Shown in pieces: positions 1 to 5,930 of a stretch of DNA of 7,213 nucleotides (position 1 is its first letter; the number at the start of each line of letters is the position of its first letter). Made by a program: the position numbers and the translations under genes. This DNA is from Nitrososphaerota archaeon (GTDB lineage Archaea; Thermoproteota; Bathyarchaeia; Bathyarchaeales; Bathycorpusculaceae): contig JAITBW010000082.1 of the NCBI GenBank assembly GCA_031283385.1, forward strand, positions 1-7,213, given 5' to 3'. Under the pieces are notes generated by a model, which searched no databases, was not told the DNA's origin, and saw only the letters and a list, made by a program, of their open reading frames with translations.

Positions 1-95
1 GTGTTGTTGAATTTAAAGATAGTAAAATTTTTTATCCGGTTACTAAGGATCAGCGTTTGATTTATCAGGCATTTGATATACCTGTTCCTGAGTAA
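1..95 (+). CDS. C-terminal end of a possible IS transposase (5' truncated by window edge)
   Basis: The third forward frame is open from the left edge to a TAA at 93-95, giving 30 residues that end in IYQAFDIPVPE. A short basic/hydrophobic tail with a KDQ...IYQAFDI pattern resembles the extreme C-terminus of IS4/IS1634-type transposases, which often end in a 'T.EQ..I...L.I' motif. This is family memory, not an alignment. No catalytic residue lies in the visible part. If it is a transposase, the right end of the element should lie in the gene-free DNA just downstream; I could not identify a terminal inverted repeat because the left end is outside the window. It could equally be the tail of an unrelated protein. 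Confidence 0.35.
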   Translation, partial: VVEFKDSKIFYPVTKDQRLIYQAFDIPVPE

Positions 96-123
96 ATCGG
101 TAGGTATAATTTCTCGGGAATTT

Positions 124-152
124 AGGATAGTGCTATCTTTTTTTGTTTTTTC
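124..152 (+). terminator. Hairpin plus T-run after the 1-95 gene
   Basis: GATA (126-129) and TATC (134-137) pair around the loop GTGC. The stem can be extended by one G-U and one A-T pair. It is followed by seven T (138-144), then G and six more T. It lies about 30 bases after the TAA at 93-95. The T-runs alone would suit archaeal termination; the hairpin is short and weak. Confidence 0.35.
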
Positions 153-201
153 ATTTGTTTTCATCTGGTTTACAGTTCTCAGGGCGGTATTTAATTTGAT
201 G

Positions 202-242
202 TTTAGAACATTTTTTACGTACAGTGTTCTAATTTTAGAACA
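202..242. repeat. 18-base perfect palindrome with an additional direct half-site
   Basis: TGTTCTAATTTTAGAACA at 225-242 consists of two perfectly complementary 8-base arms around a central TT. A further copy of its right half, TTTAGAACA, lies upstream at 202-210. Such an arrangement suits a dimeric DNA-binding protein or part of an element end. No gene with a promoter here is visible, so the role is open. Confidence 0.5.
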
Positions 243-304
243 GACACAGAATTCAACCGCAAACTATTTTGAAACATAACTTAATTCTTAACTTTTAATT
301 ATAA

Positions 305-391
305 AACGGTCTTTTTTTTCGTTTTTTCACAATACAAGTGTAACACCTAATAGAACTACACCTCATAATAGTCATGTTACAAAAAACCGTT
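305..391. repeat. Imperfect inverted repeat bounding 87 bases
   Basis: AACGGTCTTTTTT (305-317) is complementary to AAAAAACCGTT (381-391) if C311 and one T are left unpaired. Inside it is a shorter inverted pair, TGTAAC (339-344) and GTTACA (376-381). This could be a small structured RNA, a degenerate MITE-like remnant, or chance pairing of T-rich and A-rich tracts. No target-site duplication is obvious at the outer ends. Confidence 0.25.
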
Positions 392-510
392 AAGTGCAAG
401 TCTTTTTTGCAATTAAAGCCTATTTCATATAGCTCAAAAAAGTTACCACGATATAGTATCTAAAACGCGGAGTATGATAATCAATTCAAATGGCGTAACT
501 CAAAACGTCT

Positions 511-540
511 GATAAAAATTTCACATAACACTTAAAATAG
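511..540 (-). terminator. vapC: T-rich tracts after vapC
   Basis: On the minus strand, within 12-40 bases of the vapC stop, there are runs of four T (534-537) and five T (514-518) in AT-rich DNA with no strong hairpin. This agrees with archaeal U-tract termination, but such runs are common in this AT-rich window. Confidence 0.2.
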
Positions 541-551
541 CATGTTTTCAT

Positions 552-971
552 TTATGCTGAGAGTAGTGTTGTGGTTGTTTGTGTTTGTACATATTTTCTA
601 GCTTTGTTTCTAAAAGTTTGGTCTTCAGTTATTAGTTGTATGTTGTTTTGTTTGGCATAGTATATGTAGCTTGAGTCGTAAAATGAGAGGTTTTCGGTTT
701 TTGCTATTTTTATTATTTGTTGGAAAGTTGAATCTTGGTTTATGATTTTTTCTGTTTTTGATAGGATTGTTTGTGTTACTTTTTCTAATGTGTTTATTTC
801 TTTAGAAGTTAAAAATTTGGTTATATTTGATTCTTTTAGAAGGGTATTACCTACTTCGTAGACTGTTAGGTCTAGTATGAACAGATTTTGGAGTTGTTGT
901 AGGGTGGTTTGTACGTTTGCTTTTTTGATTAAAAATATGAAAGCGCTTGCGTCGAAGAGGTATTGTTTCAT
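552..971 (-). CDS. vapC: VapC-type PIN-domain ribonuclease toxin
   Basis: This 139-residue protein has the length and layout of a single PIN domain. The four expected acidic residues are visible: D7 in YLFDASAF near the start, E39 in LTVYEVGN, D99 in SFYDSSYIYYA, and D117 in LITEDQTF. They match the canonical Mg2+-binding site of PIN ribonucleases, so the toxin should be catalytically intact. VapC toxins generally cleave tRNA or rRNA in the cytoplasm and are neutralised by VapB; the actual target cannot be read from sequence. The ATG overlaps the vapB TGA as ATGA (968-971), indicating a two-gene operon with translational coupling. The codons end mostly in A or C. Confidence 0.93.
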   Translation of the reverse strand: MKQYLFDASAFIFLIKKANVQTTLQQLQNLFILDLTVYEVGNTLLKESNITKFLTSKEINTLEKVTQTILSKTEKIINQDSTFQQIIKIAKTENLSFYDSSYIYYAKQNNIQLITEDQTFRNKARKYVQTQTTTTLLSA

Positions 972-1192
972 CGTAGGTCTCTTGAGTCGTGTATTGATGT
1001 CATGATTTCTGCGTCTGGAATTTTTTCGAGTACTATTTTCATTTCGCTTATTGCGTTAGTTAATTCTGCGTTTTCAATTTTGCGGATTTCATCTTCTAGT
1101 GCCGATCGGACTGTTTCGCTTATGTTGATTTTGTGTTGGCGGATTTTTTCTTTTAGGTTTTTTTCTACGCGCACGGTAATAATTTCTGACAT
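968..1192 (-). CDS. vapB: VapB-type ribbon-helix-helix antitoxin
   Basis: This 74-residue protein opens with a short beta strand (IITVRVEKNLKEKI, residues 4-17) and then two helices with the NISETVRSALEDEI pattern (residues 23-36), the arrangement of a CopG/RHH DNA-binding domain. The charged C-terminal half (about 40-74) should be the part that wraps the PIN toxin. It is the first gene of the vapBC operon and probably represses its own promoter as a dimer; repeated GTAATAC-like sites surround its TATA box. No Shine-Dalgarno precedes the ATG at 1192, and the TATA box sits at the distance expected for a leaderless mRNA, which supports this start. An opposite-strand frame over the same bases is only a shadow. 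Confidence 0.88.
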   Translation of the reverse strand: MSEIITVRVEKNLKEKIRQHKINISETVRSALEDEIRKIENAELTNAISEMKIVLEKIPDAEIMTSIHDSRDLR

Positions 1193-1201
1193 ACAAAAAA
1201 A

Positions 1202-1259
1202 GTATTACAATTACGTATATAAAATTAGTGATACACAAAACAAGTAATACAACAAAACA
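1202..1259. promoter_or_regulatory. Likely vapBC operator: repeated GTAATAC sites around the TATA box
   Basis: GTATTAC (1202-1208) lies between the TATA box and the ATG, and its exact inverse GTAATAC (1244-1250) lies upstream of the box. A third site, GTGATAC (1228-1234), touches the upstream edge of the box. The two upstream sites belong to a tandem imperfect repeat: AGTGATACACAAAACA (1227-1242) followed immediately by AGTAATACAACAAAACA (1243-1259). Clustered sites overlapping the promoter are what autorepression by an RHH antitoxin requires. The sites are seen; the binding protein is inferred. Confidence 0.5.
1216..1224 (-). promoter_or_regulatory. vapB: TATA box of the vapBC operon
   Basis: The minus strand reads TTTTATATA here, a near-consensus archaeal TATA box. 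Its centre is about 28 bases upstream of the vapB ATG, so transcription should begin at or within a few bases of the start codon (leaderless). This is inferred from spacing only. Confidence 0.6.
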
Positions 1260-1420
1260 TCTCCAACAAACACAAAAAACAAACAAACACAACACCCAAA
1301 CTTCAAAAAACAACACACAAACCCACCCCAAAAACAGACAAACAACCAAAAAACAAACAAAACCAACCACAAAAACAGAAAACAACCAACCAATAAACAA
1401 ACAAACAAAAACAGCAAAAC
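1251..1420. repeat. 170-base amino-only (A/C) tract, low complexity
   Basis: Of 170 bases, I count only 5 T and 3 G on the plus strand; 162 (95%) are A or C, with uninterrupted A/C runs of about 39 bases (1263-1301) and 40 bases (1338-1377). Short AAAC repeats occur at both ends. The tract fills the space from just past the helicase stop to the vapB operator. Because stop codons need T, every plus-strand frame is trivially open, so apparent reading frames on either strand are composition artefacts. The RNA made from the minus strand would be almost pure G and U. Confidence 0.85.
1385..1420 (-). terminator. T-rich 3' region of the helicase gene
   Basis: Directly after the TGA at 1421-1423 the minus strand runs through T-runs of 3-5 separated by single G or GC bases (TTTTG, GTTTTTG, TTTGTTTG). 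With no hairpin, this matches the U-rich termination signals of archaea and would separate helicase transcription from vapBC. Confidence 0.35.
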
Positions 1421-4400
1421 TCAGGCAGCATAAACCTCAAGTTTCACCTGAGAACCCACACTCCGACCTAAAAACTCTGAAAGACCACCCTCCCAACATG
1501 GCTTAGAACCTGCAGTATACCCAACAACTTGAGAAATCCCCCGCCACAAAAGCGCTTTATCATAATTTTTTGCATCCTGCGGCATAAATTCAAAAATCGA
1601 ACGACTAGCAACAATAACAATTTTTTTCTTCATACGACTAATAGCAACATTTATACGATTAAGATTTAACAAAAACTCGCTTTCACTTCGAACATAATCA
1701 GGATCACTTACAGTAGAACTTATAATTATAAAATCCGCCTCACCACCCTGATAACGCTCAACCGTATCCACACGCGTCTCACTATAACCATCCGCAAGCA
1801 TATTTTTAAGCAAACCTTTCTGGGCATTATGCGGCGTAATTACACCAACCACTTCAGACGACACACAACGCACTAACGCATTAACTATTAAAGCCTCAGT
1901 CAAATTAGACTGAAAACTCTCAGCTTCATCATGCACAATAAGCACAAACACATTCTCAGGATCAAACACTACATCTAACCCAGCAGTTTTAGAGTCAAAC
2001 ACAGTCAAAGCATCCCATTTATCAGAACGAAAATCAATCGCGTCCTTCTCATAAACCCACTCCTTAAGAAAATCAGCAACAACAGAATGACACCTATGAC
2101 TCTCACAAAGACGCACCGCAGGAATATCTACAGAAACACTACACTTAATCCGCTCAAGACCTAAATCCTCATTACGCAACAAACGCAGAAAATCCATAGC
2201 AGAAAGAAAAGAAGCCATCTCCTCAAGCGTACGACGATCCTCCTTCTCCCAATTATGAGAAACAATCGGAGGCAACTGACGATGATCCCCTGCAACAAGA
2301 AACTGACTATTCTTAGCCATAAAACTTCCAGACAAAATAAACTCAGGCAACCGCATCATACTAGCCTCATCAACAACTAGCATATCAAAAAAACCCTCAC
2401 CCCAAAGAGGCTCCCCATCACCAACCTTTTTCATAAGTCCATATAACCCAGGCGGAGTTAGACATAAGATCAACGGTTCAGATAGCGATGAAGGGGAAGT
2501 TAATGTTGTTTGGTTTAACAAAAGTCCAGCTAACTCTTCAACAGCACTCTTATCTTCATTATAATTAATACAGGTAACACCCTCTATAGGCTTAACAGCA
2601 TTAGTGTTACTGCTTAATACACGAAATATTCGCAGATCCTTAAGATCTTGACCGCCAGCGTTGAGATATTCCTGCCAACAGCGAGAAAGCTTTACAACGA
2701 ACTCTTGTATTGCCTTATGAGTAGGCGCAACCATAAGCACACAACAATTAGAGACAGCACTATGAGCCGCAACATGCGCCAAAACTGCCAACTGTAATGT
2801 CTCAGTTTTACCAGTGCCAGGTGGTCCTTGTAGCATAATTATGGGTTCTTTGCTAAAAATTTGCTCAACAAAACAAACTTGCTCGACATTTGGGGCAAGA
2901 CGTCTATTGGTCATCCAGTTCAGAAAATCTGTTGCTCCAGATCTCTGTAATGTGTTACGTGTAAACTCTCCAGTTTTTCCAGCTAGATAATCTGCTAAAA
3001 GAAGATAGAGAACATTACGGTCAGAGTGGTAAAGACCTTTTTCAGCTCTATCAGATATAATATCATCAGCTAACTCGTCTAAAATGTAATAACGACCTTT
3101 CTCGAAGAGCTGCAGATATTTAGAGTTGGCTTTTGCAGGATCAGTTGTGGGTAAATTGTGCCAATCGCTATACTTATTGCCTCTGCCACTTGGCCAATTA
3201 ACCACTTTAATGGTGATTTCAGATTGTTTCGTATCGACTTTACTAATTATAGCGCGAGCGGATTTTCCTATATCAGATGGAGAACGTTTTTGAATTTCAT
3301 CAAATTGACCATTTGCGTTTTTCACGAGTTCAGATACTACCATCCAGTCACCGGAACTAGAGTCATCGGATCCCTTAACACGGCAGGCATTCATTATACA
3401 CTCAGCTTTAGGTAAGCCAATGCCTTCATAGACGAGTTTACCAGAAACTTGGAAATCTTTTTCAAATTCAAAAACATTTGTACACTGGAAAATTAGCGAC
3501 CTTCCAGAGGCAACACGTTGGTAGGGCAATAGGGCATAGTGTTGATACATTTCTTGTCGTTTAGAAAAGTATTCCAAGTCAAGGAATTCTCGGCAACTGC
3601 GTTCAAGAGTTGAAGGACCCAGAGTGAATTCGTCAATTGTGGGAATGTCAATAGGGGCTTTTTTCAATCGGCGGTTGCGGATGGTTATTGCGCGTTCGAT
3701 GTGTTCGAGTGCCATGCAGAGTTTTTGTCCCATGAGGTTTAATTCTTCATCTGTGACGCGTCGGGTTTTTTGGGGGTAGTCGCACCATTTGCGTTTTTCT
3801 ATGATGATTTTAGCGGGACCTTTTCCGTTGTAGTCTTCGAGTTTGTTTTTTGCGCCCCAGATGTATTCAACGGGTATTTGGTTGCCGAATCGGGCGCGTG
3901 CGGGGTAATAGCCGTCTTTTTGTATTAGTTCTTCTCGTAGAAATGTTATGGTTCCATCTGGGTTTCTGTTGAAGGGTAGGGCGTAGTTGAATAGGCCGTC
4001 GCGGAATACTGTGTTTAGGTCTACGGTGGTGTTGTCTTTTCGTGTGGCTTTCCAGTGTTTGCGGTCGAAGTATGATATTTGTTCGAGTATGGGTAGGAGG
4101 CCATTGCTGTGGAATTTTAGGGCTTTTCTGCGTTGGACTTCGTCTTGTATTATTGAGAACATGGGTTGGTCAATTGCTTGTCGTAGTCCCAATAGGTCTC
4201 TGACGGCTCTTGCGCTTATAAGTGTGGGTTGTCGGCATACGGCTTTCATTAAGGTGTCGCGTTCTTGGCGGCTGAAGAAGTAGAGGTGTAGGGGTGCTTT
4301 ATCTTGGGTGTCTGTTTCTTTGGCGACTTTTTGTATTGCATTTGTTAGGTTTTTGAAAAAGTTTTCGAGGAGTTCTTTTTCTTGGTTGAGGCATTCTTGG

Positions 4401-5860
4401 TGGTCGTCAGATAGTGTGTGGACAATTTGTGATATACTAGGAGGTTCGCCTTTGTAGCGTGTGCAGTTTATTCGTGCGCTGATAATGGAGATTATGTCAA
4501 GCATGTAGTCCCATTCGATGAAGAGATAAACACGGATTATGCTATCGGGGTTGGAGGCTGTTAATGTGTTAATATTATTAGTAGTGTTTGTATGGGGGCT
4601 GTCTTCTGGGAGGCTTCCGTAGCCGGTGCCTGTTAGCCATGGCATCCAGCGGTTTTTGCTTGCGTGTTGGCTATTAGGGCGGATTCCGCTTAGCATGTAC
4701 TGTGCGCGTTCAATTAGCCAGTCTAATTTAGAGCCGATAATTGGGTCAGTTGATAATTCACACACTTTTTGGTGATCCAGTGCGGGAATGTTTCTAAAGT
4801 CATAAGGGCGTAGGTTGTATGTGTCAAATACGGGTTTGAGTTTTGCTAAATCTTCAAGTTTTGAAACGCTGTGATGTCTAAGGGCTTTTTGTTCGCCGCG
4901 GCTTAAGTTTAGCAGTGCAATGTTTTCGGTTTCTACGGCGCAGATAATGCAGCATTCATTAAATCCGCATGGGTCGCATCTTGAGCAGAGTTGAAATTCT
5001 ACCTGCTCCAAAGGTGTTTTATGAATACGGTTCAATTCGCCATTCTCGGCAAGTAAACGCTCAACATCCTGCTTTAGAGGACCTAGCTTAAATTTAGGTA
5101 ACATTTGTGGGGTGAAATTTTCGATGCAAGTCTCACGGCTAATCACGCCGCCTTCAATTTCAACATTAGATGCTAAATCGCCAAGCACCTGCGAGAGTAG
5201 CATAGCGTAGATAGCTACTTGAACACGATGCGTAGTCTGCTCCTTCCAGGAGACTTTAATTTCGAAAATACGAACAACAACTTTTCCATGCTCAGAGGGC
5301 CAAATTGCAATTAGATCAGCTATACCCTTTACATCCCACACACCAATTTGACCCTTCATAGGCACCTGATATAGCAAAGTTAAACGGTTACTACCCGCCG
5401 CCAAGTCTGCCTTAGCGGAAATTTGAGTCTCAATAATCTGACGAAGCTCCTTCATGGAATCTGAGGCTTTTTCCCAACCATGCGTATATGGACTATATAA
5501 TGTAGAAAAATCATGATACGAGGATGCCTTATTTTTTATTTCCAGAATTTTTTTATCCTCAAATAATTTACCTACACCAAAAAGAACAGGATTAAGAGGC
5601 TTAAAAGCCTCAGGCCATTTGCGTTTTTGTATCTCTTTACCATCAAATGTTAACTTGAAAAAACGAGGACAACAGTTGAAACGGATGTACTCAGCTATAC
5701 CTGAAGCAGTTAAAGACCGCCCCCCCTGCTGCGCACCCTCAGCATTTTCTTCTTCAGATAAAGAAGAAAAGTCTACGCCACTATCATACTTGTCACTCAA
5801 CGCATTAGCCCTCAAATTATCATTACGTCTTACTATTATCAAGACTATGGTATATAGCAA
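1421..5860 (-). CDS. Cas4/RecB-type nuclease - RNase H-like - SF1 (UPF1/DNA2-type) helicase fusion, TM0106-like
   Basis: 1479 residues. N-terminal PD-(D/E)XK nuclease (about 48-310): D182 in GIADLIA, E200-I-K202, and Q214-Y218 are the RecB/Cas4 active-site motifs. C64 in CPRFF plus C292, C295, C298 and C303/C304/C307 form a Cas4-like Fe-S cysteine set. Residues 440-605 resemble the RNase H-like domain of TM0106 proteins, but the expected first Asp appears to be F447 (LFIEWD), so this domain may be inactive. Residues 760-960 look like a 1B-type beta region. The SF1 helicase follows: Walker A GPPGTGKT 1012-1019, DEAS 1164-1167, GDHRQLPP 1191-1198, motif V VERYQGGEADF near 1367-1377, and motif VI NVAISR 1404-1409. 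Expected activity is ATP-driven unwinding of DNA (or RNA) coupled to cutting; its role in repair or anti-mobile-element defence is inferred. It is longer than I recall for the family (about 1100-1200). The first codon is TTG; a TTG at 5800 (residue 21) is a better start. Confidence 0.85.
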   Translation of the reverse strand: MLYTIVLIIVRRNDNLRANALSDKYDSGVDFSSLSEEENAEGAQQGGRSLTASGIAEYIRFNCCPRFFKLTFDGKEIQKRKWPEAFKPLNPVLFGVGKLFEDKKILEIKNKASSYHDFSTLYSPYTHGWEKASDSMKELRQIIETQISAKADLAAGSNRLTLLYQVPMKGQIGVWDVKGIADLIAIWPSEHGKVVVRIFEIKVSWKEQTTHRVQVAIYAMLLSQVLGDLASNVEIEGGVISRETCIENFTPQMLPKFKLGPLKQDVERLLAENGELNRIHKTPLEQVEFQLCSRCDPCGFNECCIICAVETENIALLNLSRGEQKALRHHSVSKLEDLAKLKPVFDTYNLRPYDFRNIPALDHQKVCELSTDPIIGSKLDWLIERAQYMLSGIRPNSQHASKNRWMPWLTGTGYGSLPEDSPHTNTTNNINTLTASNPDSIIRVYLFIEWDYMLDIISIISARINCTRYKGEPPSISQIVHTLSDDHQECLNQEKELLENFFKNLTNAIQKVAKETDTQDKAPLHLYFFSRQERDTLMKAVCRQPTLISARAVRDLLGLRQAIDQPMFSIIQDEVQRRKALKFHSNGLLPILEQISYFDRKHWKATRKDNTTVDLNTVFRDGLFNYALPFNRNPDGTITFLREELIQKDGYYPARARFGNQIPVEYIWGAKNKLEDYNGKGPAKIIIEKRKWCDYPQKTRRVTDEELNLMGQKLCMALEHIERAITIRNRRLKKAPIDIPTIDEFTLGPSTLERSCREFLDLEYFSKRQEMYQHYALLPYQRVASGRSLIFQCTNVFEFEKDFQVSGKLVYEGIGLPKAECIMNACRVKGSDDSSSGDWMVVSELVKNANGQFDEIQKRSPSDIGKSARAIISKVDTKQSEITIKVVNWPSGRGNKYSDWHNLPTTDPAKANSKYLQLFEKGRYYILDELADDIISDRAEKGLYHSDRNVLYLLLADYLAGKTGEFTRNTLQRSGATDFLNWMTNRRLAPNVEQVCFVEQIFSKEPIIMLQGPPGTGKTETLQLAVLAHVAAHSAVSNCCVLMVAPTHKAIQEFVVKLSRCWQEYLNAGGQDLKDLRIFRVLSSNTNAVKPIEGVTCINYNEDKSAVEELAGLLLNQTTLTSPSSLSEPLILCLTPPGLYGLMKKVGDGEPLWGEGFFDMLVVDEASMMRLPEFILSGSFMAKNSQFLVAGDHRQLPPIVSHNWEKEDRRTLEEMASFLSAMDFLRLLRNEDLGLERIKCSVSVDIPAVRLCESHRCHSVVADFLKEWVYEKDAIDFRSDKWDALTVFDSKTAGLDVVFDPENVFVLIVHDEAESFQSNLTEALIVNALVRCVSSEVVGVITPHNAQKGLLKNMLADGYSETRVDTVERYQGGEADFIIISSTVSDPDYVRSESEFLLNLNRINVAISRMKKKIVIVASRSIFEFMPQDAKNYDKALLWRGISQVVGYTAGSKPCWEGGLSEFLGRSVGSQVKLEVYAA
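5809..5813 (-). promoter_or_regulatory. Shine-Dalgarno GAGGG favouring a helicase start at TTG 5800-5798
   Basis: The minus strand reads GAGGG, then eight bases, then TTG at 5800-5798. No comparable site precedes the TTG at 5860. The 20 residues upstream of this TTG (hydrophobic, starting LYTIVLIIV) overlap promoter-like sequence and precede any recognisable domain, so the protein is probably 1459 residues. No in-frame ATG occurs until residue 136, inside the nuclease domain. Confidence 0.45.
5850..5857 (-). promoter_or_regulatory. Candidate TATA box of the helicase gene
   Basis: The minus strand reads CTATATAC. Transcription starting about 25 bases downstream (near 5830) would give a short leader carrying the GAGGG at 5813-5809 and the TTG at 5800. 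A second AT-rich candidate (TTTAATTTAAAC, 5863-5874) lies just upstream; it too would start transcription after 5860. Confidence 0.35.
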
Positions 5861-5863
5861 TAG

Positions 5864-5872
5864 TTTAAATTA
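5864..5872 (+). promoter_or_regulatory. Candidate TATA box for the 5931-6503 gene
   Basis: TTTAAATTA on the plus strand lies in the 70-base divergent spacer (5861-5930) between the helicase gene and the 5931-6503 gene. It would place a start site near 5895 with a leader of about 35 bases. No Shine-Dalgarno is seen before the ATG at 5931 (only AAAAAG). The same AT-rich block can be read as a box on the other strand, so the two genes may share regulation. Confidence 0.3.
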
Positions 5873-5930
5873 AAAGCGCAAAAACCAAAAGAAGCATTAA
5901 CAAGCAAACCAAGTAACCTATTGAAAAAGA

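Larger units (their letters stand above)
96..551. other. Gene-free spacer between the 1-95 gene and vapC
   Basis: This stretch of about 455 bases is AT-rich and has no convincing gene. The one longer forward frame (73-279) overlaps the 1-95 gene, is dominated by Phe/Val/Leu from T-rich DNA, and has no motif or start signal. No tRNA or rRNA fold is recognisable. It holds a hairpin followed by T-runs (124-152), an 18-base palindrome with an extra half-site (202-242), a loose inverted repeat with T/A tracts (305-391), and T-runs on the minus strand just past vapC. The genes on either side converge on it (+ at left, - at right), so it need not contain a promoter. Confidence 0.6.

Noticed and set aside
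73..279. 68-codon plus-strand frame rich in Phe, Val and Leu
   Set aside because: It starts inside the 1-95 gene, comes from T-rich DNA, spans the hairpin, T-runs and palindrome, and has no ribosome site or motif.
476..516. Possible C/D-box small RNA (ATGATAA near 474 and CTGA near 509)
   Set aside because: The C box is imperfect, no internal C'/D' boxes are visible and no closing stem forms; motifs this short occur by chance.
963..1247. 94-codon plus-strand frame opposite vapB
   Set aside because: It is a shadow of vapB, which has a clear RHH domain, a coupled vapC and a promoter.
1295..1335. Possible G-quadruplex on the minus strand (GGGGTGGG and GGG)
   Set aside because: Only three G-runs occur and the spacing to the third is long, so the canonical four-run pattern is not met.
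1228..1506. Plus-strand 92-codon frame and minus-strand frames of 68-103 codons across the A/C tract
   Set aside because: They exist because the tract lacks T (or A on the other strand), so stop codons cannot occur. The predicted proteins are low-complexity and overlap the helicase 3' end or the vapB operator.
5803..5860. N-terminal membrane anchor on the nuclease-helicase (LYTIVLIIV)
   Set aside because: The segment overlaps promoter-like sequence upstream of the better-supported TTG start at 5800 and is too short for a convincing membrane helix.
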